Assembly: GCA_905214725.1 (NCBI GenBank) | Contig: CAJMNH010000001.1 | Span: 310,001 to 374,000 of the forward strand | Direction: 5' to 3' | Origin: an uncultured bacterium | GTDB lineage: Bacteria > Bacteroidota > Bacteroidia > Bacteroidales > Rikenellaceae | Length of the DNA: 64,000 nt | Shown here: positions 40,565 through 50,132 of the stretch, in pieces | Numbering within the stretch: position 1 is the first letter of the stretch | How the letters are laid out: each line of letters begins with the position of its first letter | The notes under the pieces: model-generated | The model's input: only the letters and a program-made list of their open reading frames with translations | Told to the model about the DNA's origin: nothing | The model's database searches: none | Made by a program: the position numbers and the translations under genes

Positions 40565-41256
40565 TCCGAACCTTCATCGATTCCGAAATGTTTCTGCTCA
40601 CGCTCACCGTAGGCCTCTACTGCGGCGGTGTGGCGCTTCACCGCCGGCTCAAACTGGCGATTCTCCATCCGACGCTGCTGGCATTCGTCGCCCTGATCTT
40701 CTTTCTGAAAGCCTGCGGCATCGAATACGAGCACTACCGCGAAGCGACGCAAATTCTGGATTTTCTGCTCGGCATGTCGGTCGTGGCGCTGGGCTATCTG
40801 ATGTATGAACAGATCGACCGTCTGCGCGGGCAGGCGCTGCCTATCCTGACCTCGATCGGCACAGGGTGCGTGGTCGGTGTGCTGAGCGTCGTATACATTG
40901 CTCGGGCGCTGGGCGCCGACCGTACGATTCTGAGCTCCATCGCTCCCAAGTCGGTCACCGTTCCGATCGCCGTAGCCATCAGCGAACCGATCGGCGGAGT
41001 GGTGAGCGTCACCTCGGTAGTGGTTTTTCTCGTGGGTATTTTCGGCAGCATCGTCGGCCCGCGCCTGTTGCGCAAATGCGGCATCCGCAATCCGATGGCG
41101 CAGGGGCTGGCGCTCGGCTCGGCCGCCCACGGCATCGGCACGGCGCGCGCTGTCGAGATGGGGGCCGTCGAAGGCGCACTGAGCGGACTGGCAATGGCGC
41201 TGATGGGAATTATCACGGCGTTGTTGATTCCGTTGTTCGAAAAATTCTGTTATTAA
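40561..41256 (+). CDS. lrgB: LrgB/CidB family membrane protein
   Basis: 231 residues, multi-span. LKLAILHPTLLAFV, FLLGMSVVALGYLMYEQ, SIAPKSVTVPIAVAISEPIG (the conserved LrgB signature, about 129-148) and LALGSAAHGIGTARAVEMG (about 182-200) are diagnostic. It works with LrgA as its membrane partner. ATGA overlap with lrgA shows translational coupling. A longer upstream open frame overlaps lrgA out of frame and is rejected. Confidence 0.93.
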   Translation: MIRTFIDSEMFLLTLTVGLYCGGVALHRRLKLAILHPTLLAFVALIFFLKACGIEYEHYREATQILDFLLGMSVVALGYLMYEQIDRLRGQALPILTSIGTGCVVGVLSVVYIARALGADRTILSSIAPKSVTVPIAVAISEPIGGVVSVTSVVVFLVGIFGSIVGPRLLRKCGIRNPMAQGLALGSAAHGIGTARAVEMGAVEGALSGLAMALMGIITALLIPLFEKFCY

Positions 41257-41287
41257 TTTTTTACCTATTGATAAAGTATTACCTTTG
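41257..41287 (+). promoter_or_regulatory. Promoter of the AAE-type transporter gene
   Basis: TTTT (41257-41260), 19 bp, TACCTTTG (41280-41287), 37 bp before the ATG. Confidence 0.55.
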
Positions 41288-41324
41288 CCGGAAATTCGTC
41301 AAAGGTTAATTTTCGTTAGTTAGT

Positions 41325-42986
41325 ATGTATTGGCTGTACAACCTCTTTTTCGGCGACACGCTGGCGCACACGATCTTCGTTCTGGCGCTGGTGATTACCG
41401 TCGGAATTCTGTTGGGTAAAATCAAGATCGGAGGCATTTCGCTGGGCACGACATGGATTCTCTTCGTCGGCATTGCCGCCAGCCATTTCGGAATGACCAT
41501 CGATCCCGGCGTGCTGAACTTCATCAAGGAGTTCGGTCTGATACTCTTCGTCTTTTCAATCGGACTGCAAGTCGGGCCGAGCTTCTTCTCGTCGTTCAAG
41601 AACGGCGGGATGCAACTCGTCGGACTGGCGACGCTCATCGTCGCACTGGGCGTCGCCACCGCCTATCTCCTGCACCTGACCACCGACACGCCGATTCCTA
41701 CGATGGTCGGCATTCTGTCGGGCGCCGTGACCAATACGCCGGGATTGGGCGCCGCTCAGCAGGCTTACAGTGATGCTTCGGGAATCAACGACCCCTCGAT
41801 CGCATTGGGCTACGCCGTAGCCTACCCGCTGGGTGTCATCGGCATCATCTTTACGATGATCTTCATCCGTTATACGCTGCGCATCCGTTTCGAGAAGGAG
41901 GACGAAGCGCTGGCGGCGATGAACAACGAACATAAAAAGTTCGCCGAAAAAATATCCATCCAGTTCACCAACGCCGTGCTCGACGGCCGGACGATCGGCG
42001 AGATAAAGAAACTCATCAACCGATCGTTCGTCATTTCGAGAATCGCCGACGCCGACAACCGCATCACTGTCGCCACGCAGGAGAGCCGGCTGCACGTCGG
42101 CGACAAGTTGCTGATCGTCTGCACATCGGAAGATACCGACGCCATAACCGCTTTTCTCGGACATGTTATCGACATGCCCTTCGAGAAGTGGGGATCGCTC
42201 GACAGTCAGCTCGTATCGCGACGCATTCTCATTACCAAACCGGCTATCAACGGCAAGAAATTCGCCGATCTGCACCTGCGCACCAAATACGGCATCAACA
42301 TCACCCGCGTCAACCGCGCCGGCGTCGATCTGATTCCCTATCAGGGCATGGAATTGCAAGTGGGAGACCGCGTGATGGTCGTCGGTTCGGAGAAAGCGAT
42401 CGCGCAGGTAGCCGACCTGCTGGGCAACTCGATGAAGAAGCTGCGCGAGCCGAATCTCATCACGATCTTCATCGGTATCGCTTTGGGCGTGCTGCTCGGT
42501 TCGATTCCGCTGCTCAACGTTCCGCAGCCCGTCAAATTGGGTCTGGCGGGCGGCCCGCTGATCGTGGCGATTCTGATCGGCCGCTTCGGCACACACTTTC
42601 ATCTGGTGACCTATACGACCATGAGCGCCAACCTGATGTTGCGCGAGGTGGGCATCACGCTCTTTCTGGCGGCGGTGGGTATCGGCGCGGGCGACGGATT
42701 CGTCGATGCGATCGTGAACGGGGGTTACCGCTGGGTCGGTTACGGCGTCATTATCACCGTCGTACCGCTGCTCGTCGTCTCGCTAATCGCCCGACTCGGC
42801 ATGAAGCTCAACTATTATACGCTCATGGGCCTCATCGCGGGCAGTACGACCGACCCGCCTGCACTGGCTTACGCCAACGCCACGGCCGGCAACGACATGC
42901 CGGCGGTAAGTTACGCCACGGTCTATCCCGTCGTGATGTTCCTGCGCGTGCTTACGGCGCAAATCTTCATTCTCTTCGCCCTGTAA
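41325..42986 (+). CDS. Aspartate:alanine exchanger (AAE) family transporter, YidE/YbjL type
   Basis: 553 residues. Two membrane halves (about 5-185 and 380-553) each carry an AspT-type repeat: IGLQVGPSFFSSFKNGG and GAVTNTPGLGAAQQAYSD in the first, VGIGAGDGFVDAIVNGG and AGSTTDPPALAYAN in the second. Between them lie two TrkA-C (RCK_C) domains (about 210-290 and 300-375). The family exchanges dicarboxylates or amino acids such as aspartate/alanine or succinate; substrate here is unknown. Monocistronic with own promoter and terminator. Confidence 0.88.
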   Translation: MYWLYNLFFGDTLAHTIFVLALVITVGILLGKIKIGGISLGTTWILFVGIAASHFGMTIDPGVLNFIKEFGLILFVFSIGLQVGPSFFSSFKNGGMQLVGLATLIVALGVATAYLLHLTTDTPIPTMVGILSGAVTNTPGLGAAQQAYSDASGINDPSIALGYAVAYPLGVIGIIFTMIFIRYTLRIRFEKEDEALAAMNNEHKKFAEKISIQFTNAVLDGRTIGEIKKLINRSFVISRIADADNRITVATQESRLHVGDKLLIVCTSEDTDAITAFLGHVIDMPFEKWGSLDSQLVSRRILITKPAINGKKFADLHLRTKYGINITRVNRAGVDLIPYQGMELQVGDRVMVVGSEKAIAQVADLLGNSMKKLREPNLITIFIGIALGVLLGSIPLLNVPQPVKLGLAGGPLIVAILIGRFGTHFHLVTYTTMSANLMLREVGITLFLAAVGIGAGDGFVDAIVNGGYRWVGYGVIITVVPLLVVSLIARLGMKLNYYTLMGLIAGSTTDPPALAYANATAGNDMPAVSYATVYPVVMFLRVLTAQIFILFAL

Positions 42987-43003
42987 AGAGGAGACTCGAA
43001 AAT

Positions 43004-43032
43004 AAAAAGACCGCTCAGAAGCGGTCTTTTTT
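43004..43032. terminator. Bidirectional terminator between the AAE transporter and the feo genes
   Basis: 8-bp stem (43008-43015 with 43020-43027), loop CAGA, with A/T runs on both sides. Its stem overlaps the last codons of the small FeoB-associated gene. Confidence 0.85.
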
Positions 43033-43185
43033 CGTTCGTTTCAAATCGTGCAGCGGACAATCGCGCGTACAGGAGGCGCAGCCGCCCGACCGGTTTCCCC
43101 GCCCGCGGCAAAAGAGCCGTCGAACGACGATCCACACCAGCACGACGCCGACGACCGCAACCGCTATATCCTGCCAATCCATCAT
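43015..43185 (-). CDS. FeoB-associated Cys-rich membrane protein
   Basis: 56 residues (MMDWQDIAVAVVGVVLVWIV to start). One membrane helix (about 6-21) is followed by a basic stretch and the signature GGCASCTRDCPLH (about 34-46), with three closely spaced Cys plus the PLH ending of the FeoB-associated Cys-rich family. The start ATG directly follows the feoB stop codon, so it is the third element of the iron-uptake unit. A supporting role for FeoB is inferred from family and position. Cys positions could bind metal. Confidence 0.85.
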   Translation of the reverse strand: MMDWQDIAVAVVGVVLVWIVVRRLFCRGRGNRSGGCASCTRDCPLHDLKRTKKDRF

Positions 43186-45531
43186 CTACAACAACAATGC
43201 GACATGATAGACGGCCCATGCCACCAGCCATGCGACAACCGTACTGTAAACCATCGAAGCCAACGCCCAACCGCGTCCCGCTTCGTTGCGCACGGCCACG
43301 ACCGTAGCGATACAGGGAAAATACAAGAGGACGAAGACCAAAAACGCCAGAGCCGACTGCGGCGTAAAGTCGCCGCTCGCACGCAACGTCTGCGAAAGGG
43401 TGGCCTCGCTGACGGTGGCGTCCTCCGAATAGAGCACGCCGAGCGTACTGACGACGATCTCCTTGGCGGAAACGCCGGAGAGAATCGCCACGCCCGCTTT
43501 CCAGTTCAGACCGAGCGGTTCCACCGCCGGTTCGCACCAGCGGCCCAACTGTCCCAGATAGGAGTTTTCGTAGTGTTCGATCTCCGGTTCACCGGCCACG
43601 GGACGGGGGAAATAGCTCAGGAACCAGACGAAGAGCGACGCCACGAGAATCAAACCTCCCATTTTGCGCAGATATTGCGCGCTTTTGTCCCACATGTGCG
43701 ACAGCGTCGCGCGCATCGTCGGCATGCGGTAGGGCGGCAGTTCCATCACGAAAGGCGTCTCGTCGACCTTATAGAGGAAACGCCGCATCAGTCGCGCCGT
43801 GACGACCGCCAGCACGATGCCCAGCAGATATAAGCCGAACAGAACCAGCCCGCCGTGATCGGGGAAAAAGGTTCCGACGAAGAGGATATAAATCGGCAGC
43901 CGCGCGCTGCACGACATGAAGGGGGTGATGAGCACCGTGATAAGCCGGCTGCTGCGACTTTCGATCGTGCGCGTGGCCATGATGGCCGGCACGTTGCAGC
44001 CGAAGCCCATCACCAGCGGAATGAACGATTTGCCGTGCAGGCCGATGCGGTGCATTACGCGGTCCATGATAAAGGCCGCGCGCGCCAGATAGCCCGAATC
44101 CTCCATGAAGGAGATGAAAAGATAGAGGATAATGATGTTTGGCAGGAAGACGATCACGCTCCCCACGCCTCCGATCACGCCGTCGATCAGCAAATCCTTG
44201 AACGCCCCGTCGGGCATCGCCCGCTGCAATCCAGACCCGATCCAGTCGACCAGCATCTCGATCCACTCCTGTGGATACTGTCCGATGTGGAACGTGCAAT
44301 AGAACATCAGCCACATGAGGAAGAAGAAGATCGGGAAGCCCCACAACTTGTGCGTAACGAAGGTGTCGATGATATGCGTCGTCTGCGCCTGCTCCTTTTC
44401 TCCGGGAGTGTAAGTCTCCTTGAGCGCACCGGAAATAAAGCCGTATTTCTGGTTGGCGAAGGCCGTTTCGACGTCCTCGCCCAGCTCCTCCTCGACCTGC
44501 GACACGGCGCGGTCGCGCAGCGCGACCCATTCGGCGAAATGGGGACAATCCGACAACTGCGCCTCGACCTCCTTGTCGCGTTCGAGCAGTTTCATGGCAA
44601 AATAGCGCGGCGGAAAGTGCTTGGGCAGTTCGTCGCGATCCGCCTTCAAATGCTCGTACAGCGGTCGGAACGCCTGCTCGATGACCGGACCGTTATTGAT
44701 GTGGATGTGACGCACACGGGGATCTTGGTTCTCATAGACGGCGATCACCGTATCGAGCAACGCCTCCAAACCGCGCCGTGTTTTGGCTACGACGGGTACC
44801 ATCGGCACGCCGAGCATCGCGCCCAAATGTTCGTAATCGAGCGCCGCGCCGCTCGCCTCCAACTCGTCGTACATATTGAGCGCCACGACCATTTTGGGAT
44901 CTATGTCGATCAACTCGGTCGTGAGATAGAGATTGCGTTCGAGGTTCGAGGCCACCACGGCGTTGATCACTACGTCGGGCGTGTCGTCGACCAAATGGCG
45001 ACGCACATAAAGTTCTTCGGGCGTATAAGCCGAAAGGGCGTAAGTGCCGGGCAGATCGGTAATGACGAACTTGTATCCTTTGTAACGGTATTCGCCGCGC
45101 TTGGCGTCGACCGTCACGCCGCTGTAATTGCCCACGTGCTCGTGGCCGCCCGAAATGGCGTTGAACAGCGAGGTTTTGCCGCTGTTGGGATTACCGATCA
45201 GAGCGACGTTGATCGTACGGCTGCGCGTGGAGATCACCTCCTCCACGTTCACGTTGCCGGGCGCAGAAGTCGTACCCCCGGATGAGGAGAGTTGCTGCTG
45301 CGCCTCCTCGGCCGTTATCACGACGATCATCGCAGCCTCGCTGCGCCGCAGCGAAACCTCGTAATCCATAATCCGGTATTTGATCGGATCACGCAGCGGG
45401 GCGTTCTGCAACACATCCACCCGCTTGCCGCGAACGAACCCCATCTCCATGATCCGGCGACGGAACCCGCCGTGCCCCAGCACGTTAAGGACTGTAGCCG
45501 ACTGGCCGGTTTTCAATTCTGAAAGGCGCAT
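43186..45531 (-). CDS. feoB: FeoA-FeoB fusion ferrous iron transporter
   Basis: 781 residues from MRLSELKTGQSATVL. Residues 1-75 form a FeoA-like SH3 domain and the rest is FeoB. The GTPase has G1 GNPNSGKTS (about 113-121), NYSGVTVD (switch I), G3 DLPGTY and G4 NMYDE. The membrane part has the two Gate motifs with MGFGCNVPAIMATR (conserved Cys) and SGVSAKEIVVSTLG. It imports Fe2+ across the inner membrane under anaerobic conditions, with GTP control. The start 10 codons upstream (45561) lies in the promoter palindrome and is rejected. Confidence 0.96.
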   Translation of the reverse strand: MRLSELKTGQSATVLNVLGHGGFRRRIMEMGFVRGKRVDVLQNAPLRDPIKYRIMDYEVSLRRSEAAMIVVITAEEAQQQLSSSGGTTSAPGNVNVEEVISTRSRTINVALIGNPNSGKTSLFNAISGGHEHVGNYSGVTVDAKRGEYRYKGYKFVITDLPGTYALSAYTPEELYVRRHLVDDTPDVVINAVVASNLERNLYLTTELIDIDPKMVVALNMYDELEASGAALDYEHLGAMLGVPMVPVVAKTRRGLEALLDTVIAVYENQDPRVRHIHINNGPVIEQAFRPLYEHLKADRDELPKHFPPRYFAMKLLERDKEVEAQLSDCPHFAEWVALRDRAVSQVEEELGEDVETAFANQKYGFISGALKETYTPGEKEQAQTTHIIDTFVTHKLWGFPIFFFLMWLMFYCTFHIGQYPQEWIEMLVDWIGSGLQRAMPDGAFKDLLIDGVIGGVGSVIVFLPNIIILYLFISFMEDSGYLARAAFIMDRVMHRIGLHGKSFIPLVMGFGCNVPAIMATRTIESRSSRLITVLITPFMSCSARLPIYILFVGTFFPDHGGLVLFGLYLLGIVLAVVTARLMRRFLYKVDETPFVMELPPYRMPTMRATLSHMWDKSAQYLRKMGGLILVASLFVWFLSYFPRPVAGEPEIEHYENSYLGQLGRWCEPAVEPLGLNWKAGVAILSGVSAKEIVVSTLGVLYSEDATVSEATLSQTLRASGDFTPQSALAFLVFVLLYFPCIATVVAVRNEAGRGWALASMVYSTVVAWLVAWAVYHVALLL

Positions 45532-45543
45532 TTTCTTCTCTCT

Positions 45544-45568
45544 ATTAACTTTGCGCGGCAAAGTTAAT
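45544..45568. promoter_or_regulatory. Palindromic element on the feoAB promoter
   Basis: Arms ATTAACTTTGC and GCAAAGTTAAT flank GCG: a perfect 11-bp inverted repeat. The minus-strand half contains TAACTTTG (45559-45566), a consensus -7 box 27 bp before the feoAB ATG. Position suggests an operator, possibly for an iron- or metal-responsive regulator (inference). Confidence 0.55.
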
Positions 45569-45636
45569 GGAAAAAAACGGTTTTCCGATACCTCGATATA
45601 GGTATTTGAATAGTGTCTGCTACCGCAAAACCACGT

Positions 45637-47001
45637 TTACCATCCGCCTCCCAACGCCTTGTACAGCCCGACGTAATTGACGTACTGCTGCACGGCGATC
45701 TCGACGAACTGCATCTGCGAAGCGTACAATTCGCGTTCGGCGTCGATGACGTCGAGATAGGCCGACATGCCGTTGCGGTATAATTCGCGGTTCATCTCGC
45801 TGATGCGGTTGTTGGCCAGCACCAGCTGCGCCTGCCGCGTCGCCTGCTTGCGATAGGTTTCGATGCTCACCAATGCCGTTTCGACATCGGCAAAGGCTTC
45901 GATCACCGTCTGTTCATACGTGTAAACTTGCTGCTTGTAAGCCTCGACAGCCGCCTGCTCGGCGCGCTTCAGCTTTCCGAAAGCAAACAGGGGCTGGGCG
46001 ATCTGCCCGACGGCCGACCAGACCCACGGCTCGCCCGAGGTCAACTCTTTAAGCGAACCTCCCGCCACGCCGCCTGCTCCGGTGAGCGAAATCGATGGAA
46101 AACGCACGCTGCGCGCATAACGGGCCTTGTAGGCTGCCGCTTCCATATTATAATAGGCTTCCATAATGTCGGGACGCCGTTCGAGCAACTCCGAAGGCAG
46201 TCCCACCGGCACGTCGATCGGCTGATAGTCCTCCATCAGGCGCACGCCTGTTCCGACATCCAACGGCCGCTGCGGATTTTCACCCAGCAACGTACAGAGC
46301 GTCAGTTGCATCTGCGCCACGGCACGGCGATAAGTGGGAATATCGGCCGCCGCCGTGTAAACCAGACTGCGGGCCTGTTGCAGCGCCACACCGTTTGCCA
46401 TGCCGTGACGGAACATCGAATCGATCAGCGCCGCCGACTCGCGCCTCAAAGCATAGCTGCGTTCGGCGATATGGAGATTCCGCTGATAGCCGAGCAGTTG
46501 AAAATAGGTCGTGGCCACCTGCGCCGTAAGCGACAACATCACGCCCCGCAAGGCCCATTCGGAAGAGAGCAGCTCGGCGCGCGCCGCACGCGAAGTATTT
46601 CTGAGCGCGCCGAACAGCGACACTTCCCATGTCATCTGCGGTTCCACGGCGTATTTCTGGACGATTTTCGTCTCGGCATTGTAGTCGCCTTCAGCCGACA
46701 CGCCGACACCAAACGAAGGCAGGAAATCGGCTCGCGCTACGGCGATCTGCCTCCTCGCCTCCTCGACGCGCGAGTAGGCGACAGCCAGATCGCGGTTATT
46801 CGCCAACGCCCGCGTCATAAGCGTATCGAGCGTCGAATCGCGGAAAACGCGCCACCAGTCGGGATTCCCCACAACCGAATCCTGCCGGAACCTACCTGCA
46901 TACAGATAATTATCCGGCGCCTCCACCTGAGGCGGATAGAGACGGGGATTGCAGGCCGCCAAACCGGCCAGCGCCATCAGAAAAAGGATCGTGCGTCTCA
47001 T
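45637..47001 (-). CDS. Outer-membrane efflux lipoprotein (TolC/OprM type)
   Basis: 454 residues. A lipoprotein signal (MRRTILFLMALAGLAAC, lipobox LAAC, Cys17) is followed by two OEP repeats. Markers are WWRVFRDSTLDTLMTRALANN RDLAV-type start, ALRGVMLSLTAQVATTYFQL, LPSELLERRPDIMEAYYNM (about 279) and GMSAYLDVIDAERELYASQM. It forms the outer-membrane channel for the RND pump encoded just upstream, whose stop codon region it overlaps by 4 bp. Last gene of a three-gene efflux operon. Confidence 0.93.
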   Translation of the reverse strand: MRRTILFLMALAGLAACNPRLYPPQVEAPDNYLYAGRFRQDSVVGNPDWWRVFRDSTLDTLMTRALANNRDLAVAYSRVEEARRQIAVARADFLPSFGVGVSAEGDYNAETKIVQKYAVEPQMTWEVSLFGALRNTSRAARAELLSSEWALRGVMLSLTAQVATTYFQLLGYQRNLHIAERSYALRRESAALIDSMFRHGMANGVALQQARSLVYTAAADIPTYRRAVAQMQLTLCTLLGENPQRPLDVGTGVRLMEDYQPIDVPVGLPSELLERRPDIMEAYYNMEAAAYKARYARSVRFPSISLTGAGGVAGGSLKELTSGEPWVWSAVGQIAQPLFAFGKLKRAEQAAVEAYKQQVYTYEQTVIEAFADVETALVSIETYRKQATRQAQLVLANNRISEMNRELYRNGMSAYLDVIDAERELYASQMQFVEIAVQQYVNYVGLYKALGGGW

Positions 47002-50000
47002 AGGTTCTGCGATTTTAAATCCCGCTTTCGCTCGAACCGGCCCAGTCGGGCGATCAGGTAGTAAAGTGAGGGATAGATAAAGATTCCGAGCAGCGTAGCC
47101 AGCAACATGCCGCCCACCAATGCCACGCCCATGATATTGCGGGCGGTAGAGTAGACTCCGCTGGCGAAAATCAGGGGCATGACTCCCAAGATAAAGGCGA
47201 AAGCGGTCATCAGGATCGGCCGCACACGCAGTTTGGCTGCGCCGACGGCGGCGTCGATAAGCGACATCTTCTGTTCGAAGAAGAGCCTGTCGGCATATTC
47301 GACTACGAGGATCGCATTCTTGGCCGCCAGACCGATAAGCATTACCAGCGAGATCTGCATGTAGATGTCATTGATGAAGAGCGAATCGAACAGATGGGCG
47401 AACCACAACAGCGCGAAGGCACCCAACACGGCCGGCGGCACTCCCAGCAGAATCGCGGCCGGAAGGCCCCAGCTCTCGTAGAGCGCCGCAAGAGCCAGAA
47501 AGACGATCGCCAGCGACAGCAGATAGACCAGCGACGAGCTCTTCGATTCGTTGCTTTCGACAAGCGACGTGCCGCTCCACGCCACATCCACGTCGTCGGG
47601 CAACACTTCGTCCGCCACCTCGGTAACGGCCTGCATCGCCTGCTTCGACGAAACGCCGTCGGCAGGGGCGATGTTCAGGGCGATCGACCGATAGAGGTTG
47701 AACTGCGAAATATAAGCCGGCCCGACCGTGTCGCGCACGCTGACGAAAGCAGAGACGGGCACGCTTTCATTCTTGGCGTTTTTCACGAAATAACTTTCCA
47801 ACGACGCGCGGTCGATCCGGTAATCGGGCGCCGCCGACAGATAGGTCTGATACAACTTGCCGAAACGGTTGAAGTTATTGACATAAGCGCCGCCAAGATA
47901 GGTTGTTATGGCCGAATAAACATCACTCAGCGCCACCCCTTCCTGCATGGCGTAAGCCTTGTCGATCACCAACCGGCGCTGGGGTACGCCGGCGTTGAAC
48001 GAAGTGGTCGCCGCAGCGATCTCCGGCCGACGGCGCAGCGAGTCGAGATAACGGTTCGTCTGCCCGCTCAGATAGGCCGTGCCGCGGCCTTCGAGATCCT
48101 GCATGACAGCCGACAGACCCGACGTAACCCCCAGACCGGGAATCGACGGCGGAATGAAAGCGAAAGCCGTTGCGGCGGGCAGCCCCTCATAAAGCATTCC
48201 GTTGAGCGCCGCGGCGATCTGCATGGCCGAACGTTTGCGGTCGGAGTAACCGACCAGTTTGACGAAGACCACGCCGCTGTCTGTTTCGGCAATTCCGGCC
48301 AGCATATTAAAACCTGCGGCATAGGAGGTATACTGCACCTCGGGCAGCGAACGGATGATTCTATCGGCTTCGACCAATGCCTCCTGCGTTACCCGCAGCG
48401 ACGATGCTTCGGGAGCATTCACGACGACCATTACATAGCCCTGATCCTCTTCGGGAAGGAACCCGCCGGGCATGAAATACCAAGCGGCGCCGATCGCGGC
48501 GCCGATCGCCAGCAACAGCACTGCCGTACGCACCATGTGCCGCACGGTTGTGGCAATGTGCGCGGAGTAATTTTCCAACCAGCGGTCGAACCAACGGTTG
48601 AATGCGGCAAAGAACCCCTTCTTCGCCTCCTTACGAGGTTTGAGAAGCAGGGCGCACAAAGCGGGCGAAAGTGTCAGGGCGTTGAAGGCCGAAAGCACGA
48701 CCGAGACCGAAATCGTCACGGCGAACTGCTGGAACAACCGCCCCGAGATACCGCCGACAAACGACATGGGGATAAATACGGCCAACAGCACGACGGTCGT
48801 GGCCACGATCGGCGAGGCGACATTGCGCATCGCCTCCATCGCCGCCTCGTGGGGTTTCATTCCCCGTTCGATATTGACCTGAGCGGCTTCGACCACCACA
48901 ATGGCGTCGTCGACGACCAATCCGATCGCCAGCACCAGCCCGAGCAATGAAATGATATTGATCGAAAATCCCAGCAGCGGAAAGAAGATAAACGTGCCGA
49001 TCAGCGACACGGGAATGGCGATCAGCGGAATAAGCGTCGCCCGCCAATCCTGTATGAAGAGGTAAATGATGGCGATCACCAACACGAGCGCCAGAATCAG
49101 CGTAAAGATAATCTCCTCCACGCCCGAACGGATGCTCTCCGTCGAATCGACGATCGTCATGCAACCAATGCCGTCGGGGAAACGATCCGAAAGCTGTTTT
49201 ACGGCCGCTTTCACGCGGTTGCCGACATCCACGGCATTGCTGCCGGGCTCCTGATAGATAACCAGCAGCGTGGCAGGGTCCTCGCCGAATGCCGAAGCGA
49301 CCCCGTAGGATTTGCTGCCCAGCGTGACATCGGCTACGTCGCGCAGGAAAATTTGTTCGCCGGCAGGAGTGGTTTTCAGGACGATGGAGGCGAACTCCTC
49401 GGCCGTGGAGATCTGGCGCGGCATCGTTACCGTATAGGTATACGTCGTTCCGGCGGGCGACGGTTCGGCGCCGAACTGACCGGCAGGGTAGATACCGCCC
49501 TCCGAAAGCACGGCGGCACGCAGTTCGTCGAGCGAAACATTGTAGTAATTCAACAGATCGGGCTTGACCCAAATACGCATGGCGTATTCGCCGGCGCCCA
49601 TGATCGAGACTTTGCCTACGCCGTTGATTTTGAGCAGCTGATTTTGGAGGTTGATGTAGGCGTAGTTCGAAAGGAACTCGTTGTCGTAACGACCGTCGCT
49701 GTGCAGCGCGAAGACCATCAGGAATCCCGTCATCGTCTTCTGTGTCACCACACCCTGCGTGATAACCGACGAGGGAAGCAGCGCGGTCGAGGTGGCAACG
49801 TTGTTCTGGGTAAAAATGGCGTCCAGATCGGGATCGGTCCCGACATTGAAGACCACTTGCAGTACCATCGTACCGTCATTGGCGCTGGTCGACTGCATAT
49901 AGAGCATGTCGCTCACGCCCATCACGCTCTGGGCTACGGGCGTCGCCACGGCGTCGTTCACCGTCTCGGCATCGGCTCCGCTGTAACTGGCGGTCACCTC

Positions 50001-50129
50001 CACTACGGGAGGCGTGATGTTCGGGTACTGTTCGATCGAGAGGTCGAAAATCGAAATCGCGCCCAACAGCACGATCGCCAAGGCGATGCAGATGGCGAAG
50101 ATCGGTCGGCTGACGAAAAATCGTTCCAT
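46998..50129 (-). CDS. RND (HAE1-type) multidrug efflux permease
   Basis: 1043 residues, normal AcrB length. Twelve helices with two large periplasmic loops. FFVSRPIFAICIAL starts it, GLVVDDAIVVVEAAQVN (about 400) carries the proton-relay Asp pair in TM4, FIPMSFVGGISGRLFQQFA follows, and NDIYMQISLVMLIGLAAKNAILVVEY (TM10-11 Lys) is conserved. It exports hydrophobic drugs, bile salts or dyes using the proton gradient. Tightly packed between the adaptor (3-bp gap) and the outer-membrane gene (4-bp overlap). Confidence 0.96.
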   Translation of the reverse strand: MERFFVSRPIFAICIALAIVLLGAISIFDLSIEQYPNITPPVVEVTASYSGADAETVNDAVATPVAQSVMGVSDMLYMQSTSANDGTMVLQVVFNVGTDPDLDAIFTQNNVATSTALLPSSVITQGVVTQKTMTGFLMVFALHSDGRYDNEFLSNYAYINLQNQLLKINGVGKVSIMGAGEYAMRIWVKPDLLNYYNVSLDELRAAVLSEGGIYPAGQFGAEPSPAGTTYTYTVTMPRQISTAEEFASIVLKTTPAGEQIFLRDVADVTLGSKSYGVASAFGEDPATLLVIYQEPGSNAVDVGNRVKAAVKQLSDRFPDGIGCMTIVDSTESIRSGVEEIIFTLILALVLVIAIIYLFIQDWRATLIPLIAIPVSLIGTFIFFPLLGFSINIISLLGLVLAIGLVVDDAIVVVEAAQVNIERGMKPHEAAMEAMRNVASPIVATTVVLLAVFIPMSFVGGISGRLFQQFAVTISVSVVLSAFNALTLSPALCALLLKPRKEAKKGFFAAFNRWFDRWLENYSAHIATTVRHMVRTAVLLLAIGAAIGAAWYFMPGGFLPEEDQGYVMVVVNAPEASSLRVTQEALVEADRIIRSLPEVQYTSYAAGFNMLAGIAETDSGVVFVKLVGYSDRKRSAMQIAAALNGMLYEGLPAATAFAFIPPSIPGLGVTSGLSAVMQDLEGRGTAYLSGQTNRYLDSLRRRPEIAAATTSFNAGVPQRRLVIDKAYAMQEGVALSDVYSAITTYLGGAYVNNFNRFGKLYQTYLSAAPDYRIDRASLESYFVKNAKNESVPVSAFVSVRDTVGPAYISQFNLYRSIALNIAPADGVSSKQAMQAVTEVADEVLPDDVDVAWSGTSLVESNESKSSSLVYLLSLAIVFLALAALYESWGLPAAILLGVPPAVLGAFALLWFAHLFDSLFINDIYMQISLVMLIGLAAKNAILVVEYADRLFFEQKMSLIDAAVGAAKLRVRPILMTAFAFILGVMPLIFASGVYSTARNIMGVALVGGMLLATLLGIFIYPSLYYLIARLGRFERKRDLKSQNL

Positions 50130-50132
50130 AGG

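Noticed and set aside
47394..48950. Long open frame antisense to the RND permease
   Set aside because: Low-complexity Arg/Gln/His-rich translation typical of the reverse frame of a GC-rich gene.
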